DNA from: Hyphomicrobiales bacterium
GTDB taxonomy: Bacteria; Pseudomonadota; Alphaproteobacteria; Rhizobiales; Beijerinckiaceae
Direction: 5' to 3'
Assembly (NCBI GenBank): GCA_003567055.1
Contig: PXAW01000494.1
Span: 1 to 11,494, forward strand
DNA length: 11,494 nucleotides
The notes beneath the pieces are model-generated. The model made no database searches. It was not told where the DNA came from and was given only the letters and a program-made list of their open reading frames with translations. Each line of letters starts with the position of its first letter. Within the stretch, counting starts at the first letter, position 1. Of this stretch, positions 7,049 to 11,494 are shown piece by piece. The position numbers and the translations under genes were made by a program.

Positions 7049-7080
7049 TGCATGCGTCCCCGGTCTTGCCGGACGCTGCA
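7049..7080 (-). promoter_or_regulatory. Leader hairpin just upstream of mnhA
   Basis: An inverted repeat pairs GCGTCC (7054-7059) with GGACGC (7071-7076) across an 11-nt loop. It is extended by TGCA (7049-7052) and TGCA (7077-7080) with a single bulged base at 7053. The stem lies in the probable 5' leader, 38 nt upstream of the 7010 ATG. No U-tract follows, so it is not a classic terminator; it could affect translation, RNA stability or protein binding. Confidence 0.4.
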
Positions 7081-7087
7081 TGCGCCT

Positions 7088-7159
7088 CTTCGACAAAACA
7101 CGGACCCCTTGGGCAAAACCCGTACCAAACGCGGCTTAACCTGCGCGTCTTAGCAAAAC
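7088..7159 (-). repeat. Three phased direct repeats upstream of mnhA (possible operator)
   Basis: On the minus strand GTTTTGCTAAG (7159-7149), GTTTTGCCCAAG (7119-7108) and GTTTTGTCGAAG (7099-7088) share GTTTTG-N2/3-AAG. Their left edges on the plus strand lie at 7088, 7108 and 7149, that is 20 and 41 bp apart, close to two and four helical turns. That phasing would place bound proteins on one face of the DNA. The A/T-rich cores stand out in GC-rich surroundings. No matching regulator is encoded here and no -35/-10 pair could be assigned. Confidence 0.45.
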
Positions 7160-7194
7160 CTTGCGGTCATGCGTGTTTGTGCGCGATCCCGTCG

Positions 7195-7207
7195 GCGCAT
7201 GATGCGC
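7195..7207. promoter_or_regulatory. 13-bp palindrome, possible operator
   Basis: GCGCAT-G-ATGCGC is a perfect 6-bp inverted repeat around one base. It directly abuts the larger nested inverted repeat and lies about 35 bp from the first GTTTTG repeat. It could be a dimeric regulator site, or chance in a GC-rich spacer. Confidence 0.3.
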
Positions 7208-7209
7208 AG

Positions 7210-7266
7210 CCATGTCCGCATTCCCGAACGATGCGCACCGGACCGTGTTCGGATTTCCGGACATGG
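7210..7266. repeat. Nested inverted repeat, 57 nt, downstream of the MOSC gene
   Basis: CCATGTCCG (7210-7218) is the exact reverse complement of CGGACATGG (7258-7266). Inside, CCGAAC (7224-7229) pairs with GTTCGG (7247-7252). The two stems are separated by a symmetric 5-by-5 internal loop, with a 17-nt apical loop. It begins 18 nt after the MOSC stop codon on the minus strand. There is no T-run on either side, so an intrinsic terminator is not well supported. A 3'-end stabilising structure, a dispersed palindromic element or an operator are alternatives. Confidence 0.5.
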
Positions 7267-7284
7267 TGCCACGAAGTGCGGCGT

Positions 7285-8082
7285 TCAAAACGGCAATCCG
7301 CCCTGCTCCCGCTCGTCGCTCACCGCCAGATGCGCGCCTGCGGCAAGGCTGCCCGGCGCGATCACCTTCGCATAGATGCCGCAATCCATATGGCCGAGAT
7401 GGCGCATCAGCGTCTGCGGGATGGCGAGATCGCGCAGGCCCGTCCCCGGATCGACATTGGTCGCGGCACAGCGCACGATCGGGCTCGTCACTTCGAGCCG
7501 CAGGCCGGAGGGCGCTTCGAGCACCTTGCCGACGAGATCGAACTCCCCCCAGGCGGGCAGGCCGGTAATGTGGATATTGCCGCGAAAGCGCAGCGGATCG
7601 ACCGGCGCTCCGACCATCCCCTCGATGGCGGCGATGCTCGCGAGATTGATCAGCGAGACGAAGCCCTCGCGCGAATCGGTGAAGCGAAAGCCCGCCGGCG
7701 CGCAGAGCAGGGCGGCATCGCCGCGCAGATCATCGCCGGGGACATGGCGCGCGACGAAGGCGGCGATGGCGCGTGCATCCTCGGGAGCGCCGCAGCGCGC
7801 CGCGATCCTGGCACCGCCCTCACCCTCGATCACGAGCGTATCGGTCGCATCGTCGTAGCGGCTGCGCAGGCGTGCCAGCGCCTCGTTGCGCATCAGCATG
7901 AGATAATGCGTCTTGGCCTTGTGGCGCGGATCGGCGGGATCGAAGCCCGAGGGGCCGTTTTCGATGGCGAAGATCCGGTCGCCGGGAAAATACCCGCCGG
8001 TCCCGAGCCGCACATGCGACACGGCTTCCGGCGACAGGCCCTTGACGGGATAGCGGTGCATAGCGTCGATGCGTATCGTCAT
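7285..8082 (-). CDS. MOSC domain-containing molybdenum-cofactor protein (YcbX/mARC-like)
   Basis: The 265-residue product has an N-terminal MOSC_N-type beta-barrel (IRIDAMHRYPVKGLSPEAVS, 3-22) and a C-terminal MOSC domain. Residues typical of the family are visible: RFRGNIHITG (165-174), the probable molybdenum-ligand cysteine Cys205 in VRCAATNVDPGTG (203-215), and GHMDCGIYAKV (230-240). Relatives include YcbX and the mitochondrial amidoxime-reducing component, which reduce N-hydroxylated compounds using sulfurated molybdenum cofactor. There is no C-terminal 2Fe-2S ferredoxin domain as in E. coli YcbX, so an external electron donor would be required if it is a reductase. The exact substrate cannot be read from sequence. 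No clear SD precedes the ATG. It is divergent from hemW and upstream of, on the same strand as, the antiporter operon, 250-275 nt away. Confidence 0.88.
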   Translation of the reverse strand: MTIRIDAMHRYPVKGLSPEAVSHVRLGTGGYFPGDRIFAIENGPSGFDPADPRHKAKTHYLMLMRNEALARLRSRYDDATDTLVIEGEGGARIAARCGAPEDARAIAAFVARHVPGDDLRGDAALLCAPAGFRFTDSREGFVSLINLASIAAIEGMVGAPVDPLRFRGNIHITGLPAWGEFDLVGKVLEAPSGLRLEVTSPIVRCAATNVDPGTGLRDLAIPQTLMRHLGHMDCGIYAKVIAPGSLAAGAHLAVSDEREQGGLPF

Positions 8083-8113
8083 GCGAACGGGTTAACGGGG
8101 CCGCAGCCCGCCT

Positions 8114-8142
8114 GCAAGCGCGATCGGCATGAAGGCAAGCGC
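8114..8142 (+). repeat. Paired GCAAGCGC direct repeats in the MOSC-hemW divergent spacer
   Basis: GCAAGCGC occurs at 8114-8121 and 8135-8142, exactly 21 bp (two turns) apart, with a looser GCAAAAGCG at 8149-8157. The spacer (8083-8195) must hold promoters for both genes, but no persuasive -35/-10 hexamers or SD sequences were seen. Chance is possible. Confidence 0.25.
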
Positions 8143-8195
8143 CTGCGCGCAAAAGCGTGGTTGCCAAACGCCCCGTGTTGCAGCAAACCACCGGC

Positions 8196-9389
8196 ATGAT
8201 AGCGCCTTCCGCCGCCACCCTCGCCGCAATCGACCACCCGACCCGCGATGCCGGGTTCGGGGTGTATCTGCATTGGCCGTTCTGCGCGGCCAAATGCCCC
8301 TATTGCGATTTCAACAGCCATGTGCGGCATCGTCCGATCGACCAGGGGCGTTATCTCGAAGGGTTCCGTCGCGAGATCGCCCATATGCGCGAACTCACGC
8401 CCGGACGCCACGTCACCAGCATCTTCCTCGGCGGCGGCACGCCCTCGCTGATGGATCCGGCCACGGTGGCCGGTCTGCTCGACGCCGTCGGCGAGGCCTG
8501 GAGCGTCGACAGCGATGTCGAGGTGACGCTGGAGGCCAATCCGACCAGCGTCGAGGCCGAGCGCTTTCGCGGTTATCGTGCGGCGGGGGTGAACCGGGTC
8601 TCGCTCGGCGTGCAGGCCCTGAACGATACGGATCTCAAGGCGCTCGGGCGGCTGCACAGCGCCGCCGAGGCGCTGGCCGCGGTGAAGATGGCCGCGAGCG
8701 CCTTCGAGCGCTATTCCTTCGATCTGATCTATGCCCGCCCCGGCCAGACGCCGCAGGGCTGGGCGCGCGAGCTTGAAGAGGCGATCGGCCATGCCGCCGA
8801 GCATCTTTCGCTCTATCAGCTCACCATCGAGCCCGGCACCGTCTTCGAGGCGCTGCATCGCGCCGGGCGACTCGCCGTGCCCGACGAGGAGACCGGGCGG
8901 GCGCTGTTCGACGTGACCCAGGAGATCTGCGCCCGGCACGGCCTGCCGGCCTACGAGATCTCCAACCATGCCCGCCCCGGCGCGCAATCGCGGCACAATC
9001 TCGTCTATTGGCGCTACGGCGAATATGTCGGGATCGGCCCCGGCGCCCATGGCCGCGTGGTCACGCCGCTCGGGCGGATGGCAAGCGAGACGGAAAAGCA
9101 TCCCGAGGCGTGGCTCGGCATGACCGAGAAACAGGGCCACGGGGTCACGGTCTTCGATGCCCTCACGCGCGAGGAGCAGGGCGACGAGTTCCTGGTGATG
9201 GGGCTGCGCCTGATCGAGGGCATCGACCCGCAACGCCTCAAGGCGCTCTCCGGCAGGGCGCTGCGGCGCGAGCGGATCGAGGGGCTGATGGCGCAGGGTC
9301 TCCTGCGAGAGGGGCCGGACGGACGCCTCGCCGTGACGCCTGAAGGGCTGCCCATTCTCAATGCCGTGGTCGCGGATCTCGCGGCGTGA
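8196..9389 (+). CDS. hemW: Heme chaperone HemW (radical SAM, HemN-like)
   Basis: A 397-residue radical SAM protein. The iron-sulfur motif is CAAKCPYCDF (Cys30, Cys34, Cys37) following GVYLHWPF. The fourth cysteine found in true coproporphyrinogen dehydrogenase HemN (CxxxCxxCxC) is Phe39 here, which marks it as HemW, a heme-binding chaperone that delivers heme to membrane respiratory proteins, rather than a heme-synthesis enzyme. Other family motifs are IFLGGGTPSLM (76-86), LEANPTSVE (112-120), GVNRVSLGVQAL (131-142) and SNHARPGAQSRHN near the middle of the C-terminal half. The frame extends to GTG at 8157, adding 13 residues, but the ATG at 8196 gives the usual short lead-in. Neither start has a clear SD. 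The gene converges on the GGDEF-EAL gene, 21 nt apart. Identity is secure; the start is less so. Confidence 0.95.
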   Translation: MIAPSAATLAAIDHPTRDAGFGVYLHWPFCAAKCPYCDFNSHVRHRPIDQGRYLEGFRREIAHMRELTPGRHVTSIFLGGGTPSLMDPATVAGLLDAVGEAWSVDSDVEVTLEANPTSVEAERFRGYRAAGVNRVSLGVQALNDTDLKALGRLHSAAEALAAVKMAASAFERYSFDLIYARPGQTPQGWARELEEAIGHAAEHLSLYQLTIEPGTVFEALHRAGRLAVPDEETGRALFDVTQEICARHGLPAYEISNHARPGAQSRHNLVYWRYGEYVGIGPGAHGRVVTPLGRMASETEKHPEAWLGMTEKQGHGVTVFDALTREEQGDEFLVMGLRLIEGIDPQRLKALSGRALRRERIEGLMAQGLLREGPDGRLAVTPEGLPILNAVVADLAA

Positions 9390-9410
9390 TGCGCGCCGGA
9401 AGGCCGTTCG

Positions 9411-11494
9411 TCACGCCGGTCCGGCCGCCGTCTTGCGGTGCGGGACCAACGGCGCGACAAGGCGTGGTCCCGGATTGCTCTCGCTGATGAAATGCGGCAC
9501 GCGGCTCGCGGCCATGGGGCGGGCGAACAGATAGCCCTGGCCCAGCTCGCAACCTGCGGCGGCGAGAAAGGCGAGCTCCGCCTCGGTCTCGATCCCCTCG
9601 GCCACGATTCCGAGCCCGAGACTGTGTGCCAGCTTGATGGTTCCCTCGAGAATCGCTTCGGCGCGCGTGCTCTTGCCGACCCGGCTGACGAAGGAGCGGT
9701 CGAGCTTCACCCAGTTCAGCGGGAACTGGTCGAGATGGGTCAGCGAGGCGTAGCCCGTGCCGAAATCATCGAGCGAGACCTGGATTCCGGCCTCCCGGAA
9801 ACGGCGCAGGGCACGCGATACCGCCTGCGCGCCATGGCCGAGAAAGACATTCTCGGTGACTTCCACTTCGAGCCTCTGGGGGGCGATTCCGGCCCCGTCG
9901 AGCACGGCGATGACGCTGTCGGCGAAACGCGGATTGAGAAATTCGGCATTGGCGATGTTGAGCGCCACCGTCCCGGTCGCAATCCCAGCAGCATCCCAGC
10001 TGCGCATGTCGTCGATGATGCGATCGAGCATGCGCTCGCCGATCGCCACCGAGAGTTCCGGATCCGAGAAGGCCTCGGCAATCTCCATCGGGCTGCGCAG
10101 CCCGCCCTCGGGATGGCGCCAGCGCAACAGCGCTTCGAATCCGGGCACCGTCCCGTCTGCGAGATCGATCTTGGGCTGATAGAACGGCACGATCGCGTCC
10201 TGCGTGAGCGCCGAGCGGGCGTGGCGCAGGGTGTGAACGCGCTTCTGCGCGGCTTCGCCGAGCGCCGGTGTATAGACGGCGAATTGATCGCGCCCGGCAT
10301 GTTTGGCGGCGTAGAGCGCGATATCGGCGAGCTTGACGAGTTCGTCGATATCATCGCTGTGATCGGGGAAGGCGGCGAGGCCGACGCTCGCACGGCAGAG
10401 AAAATCACGATCGGCGATGCGGAAGGGGTGGCGCATGCGCGTGACGATCCGTGTCGCGACGCGTTCGAGATCGACCATGCCTTCGATCTGCGGCAGCAGC
10501 ACGGCGAATTCGTCGCCGCCGAGGCGCGCCGCAAGGGCATCATCGGGAATCACGTCCCGGATCCGGGCGGCGATGGCGCACAGGATCTCGTCGCCGGCGG
10601 CATGGCCGAGCGTGTCGTTGAGATCCTTGAAATTGTCGATATCGACCAGCATCAGCCCGAAATGCGGCCGGCTTTCCCGCCCGGCGACCTCCAATTGACC
10701 GAGGCGCTCTTGCAGGGCGAAGCGGTTGGGCAGCCCGGTCAGCGCATCCTGGCGGGCCATGCGCAGCATTTCGCGTTCGACCCGGCGTGTTTCGGTGACA
10801 TCGGTATAGGTGCGCACCGCGCCACCGCCGGCCAGGTGCACGGAGCGCACTTCGATCACCGCGCCGTTCGGGCGTTCGCGTTCATAGGCGGGCGGCGCGC
10901 CCCTGACTTCATGCGGGTAGGGGAGCCATTCGGGCCAATTCCCCTCGTCGAGGACGATCTCCCCGGTCGCCATCTGATAGCGGGTCAGATCGTCGAAATG
11001 CGCTTCGCCCTGCACGATCTCCTCGGGCAGATCGAGCAATTCCAGAAAGCGCTGGTTATAGACGCGGATCCGGCCCTCGTGATCCACCATCAGCAGGCCC
11101 TGATCCATGTTTTCCAGCGTGATCCGCAGCGTCTCGCCCTGTTCGGTCAGCTTGCGCTCGGCCTCACGGGCATCATGCACATCGGTGACGGTGCCGATCC
11201 ATTCGCGCAAAGTGCCGTCATTGTCGAAGAGCGGCACGGCGCGTGTGCAGACCCAGCGGTAGCTGCCATCGCCGAAGCGAAGCCGGTATTCGGAGGAGCG
11301 CGGCCCGTCAGTCGGCAGGCGCGCCCGGACCCGGCTGGTCATGCCTTCGCGGTCATCGGGATGCAGGGCGGCGAGCCAGCCGTCGCCCCTGTACTCCTCG
11401 GGGGATTGCCCGGTTATCTCCTGCCATCCGATGCTTTCGATGATCCCGCCATCGGCTGCGGCGCGCCAGACCACGAGGGCGCTGGCTTCGGTGA
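9411..11494 (-). CDS. PAS-PAS-GGDEF-EAL cyclic-di-GMP signalling protein, N-terminus beyond the window
   Basis: The reading frame is open through the right edge; GTG at 11474 lies inside a PAS domain and is not the real start. From that codon, residues 1-105 are a PAS/PAC unit (GWQEITGQSPEEYRG, LHPDDR, GSYRWVCTRAVPLFD). Residues 111-230 are a PAS_7-like domain (ITLENMDQGLLMVDHEGRI, RTYTDVTE). The GGDEF domain spans about 240-402 with an intact RLGGDEFAVLL (317-327); the position of the inhibitory RxxD site reads PDDA, so product inhibition through that site is unlikely. The EAL domain spans about 415-665 with catalytic features kept: EALLRW (447-452), TEN (540-542), DDFGTGYASL (569-578), K590, AEGIET (625-630) and Q646. 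It could both make and degrade c-di-GMP under PAS control. No membrane helix is in the visible part. Confidence 0.93.
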   Translation of the reverse strand, partial: TEASALVVWRAAADGGIIESIGWQEITGQSPEEYRGDGWLAALHPDDREGMTSRVRARLPTDGPRSSEYRLRFGDGSYRWVCTRAVPLFDNDGTLREWIGTVTDVHDAREAERKLTEQGETLRITLENMDQGLLMVDHEGRIRVYNQRFLELLDLPEEIVQGEAHFDDLTRYQMATGEIVLDEGNWPEWLPYPHEVRGAPPAYERERPNGAVIEVRSVHLAGGGAVRTYTDVTETRRVEREMLRMARQDALTGLPNRFALQERLGQLEVAGRESRPHFGLMLVDIDNFKDLNDTLGHAAGDEILCAIAARIRDVIPDDALAARLGGDEFAVLLPQIEGMVDLERVATRIVTRMRHPFRIADRDFLCRASVGLAAFPDHSDDIDELVKLADIALYAAKHAGRDQFAVYTPALGEAAQKRVHTLRHARSALTQDAIVPFYQPKIDLADGTVPGFEALLRWRHPEGGLRSPMEIAEAFSDPELSVAIGERMLDRIIDDMRSWDAAGIATGTVALNIANAEFLNPRFADSVIAVLDGAGIAPQRLEVEVTENVFLGHGAQAVSRALRRFREAGIQVSLDDFGTGYASLTHLDQFPLNWVKLDRSFVSRVGKSTRAEAILEGTIKLAHSLGLGIVAEGIETEAELAFLAAAGCELGQGYLFARPMAASRVPHFISESNPGPRLVAPLVPHRKTAAGPA

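Noticed and set aside
4951..7128. 725-codon minus-strand frame overlapping mnhA
   Set aside because: Arg/Ala/Gly/His-rich frameshifted reading of mnhA with no family features; mnhA itself explains the conservation.
7235..7269. GCACC...GGTGC hairpin as a terminator of the MOSC gene
   Set aside because: Only a 5-bp stem with a large loop and no T-run; the overlapping nested 9+6 bp inverted repeat is far stronger.
7011..7284. Sigma-70-type promoter for mnhA
   Set aside because: TTGGTA-, TTGCTA- and TTGTCG-like hexamers occur but none has a plausible -10 at 16-18 bp, so no promoter is annotated.
6730..8199. Plus-strand frame of 489 codons spanning mnhA, the spacer and the MOSC gene
   Set aside because: Antisense to two recognised genes and low-complexity; no start signal or family match.
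8079..9233. Minus-strand frame of 384 codons opposite hemW
   Set aside because: Mirror of the hemW coding frame; hemW has all family motifs.
9390..9426. Bidirectional terminator between hemW and the GGDEF-EAL gene
   Set aside because: Short GGCCG/CGGCC pairing exists but overlaps the end of the coding region, and no T-run is present on either strand.
1..11494. CRISPR array, insertion sequence, tRNA or defence island
   Set aside because: No regularly spaced repeats, transposase motifs, terminal inverted repeats or cloverleaf sequences were seen.

Overview
The window reads as chromosomal DNA of a high-GC alphaproteobacterium, probably in or near the Hyphomicrobiales. The basis is GC-rich codon use in every gene, the Pha/Mrp-like antiporter sequences, the PAS_7-type PAS domain in the cyclic-di-GMP protein, and a HemW with the CPYCDFNSH signature. 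This is a family-level impression, not a species call. No tRNA, rRNA, CRISPR array, transposase or phage gene is visible.

The left two thirds (297-7010, minus strand) is a complete seven-gene Mrp/Mnh/Pha multisubunit cation/proton antiporter operon in the order A-B-C-D-E-F-G. The genes are very tightly packed: a 4-nt gap at A-B, then ATGA, 8-nt, 1-nt, 8-nt and ATGA overlaps. Strong Shine-Dalgarno (SD) sequences sit 5-8 nt before the start codons of B to G. Several subunits depart from the textbook form. MnhG continues into a roughly 320-residue soluble C-terminal region whose last ~245 residues resemble two degenerate universal-stress-protein-like (Rossmann-like) folds. MnhC and MnhD carry extra hydrophilic tails. 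MnhE appears to lack the usual N-terminal membrane segments. Downstream, at 1-193, is the N-terminus of a membrane-anchored protein, perhaps a sensor, cut by the window edge.

The non-coding stretch upstream of mnhA (7011-7284) is unusually structured. Read toward mnhA it holds a 57-nt nested inverted repeat, a 13-bp palindrome, three GTTTTG...AAG direct repeats spaced about two and four helical turns apart, and a leader hairpin just before the start region. It looks like a regulatory region for the antiporter, but no convincing -35/-10 pair could be assigned.

To the right are a MOSC-domain molybdenum-cofactor-binding protein (7285-8082, minus), divergent from the heme chaperone hemW (8196-9389, plus). 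HemW converges, with a 21-nt gap, on a PAS-PAS-GGDEF-EAL cyclic-di-GMP protein (9411-11494, minus) whose N-terminus lies beyond the right edge. These three are housekeeping or signalling genes with no evident functional link to the antiporter.

The best candidates for something undescribed are the MnhG fusion and the structured region upstream of mnhA.
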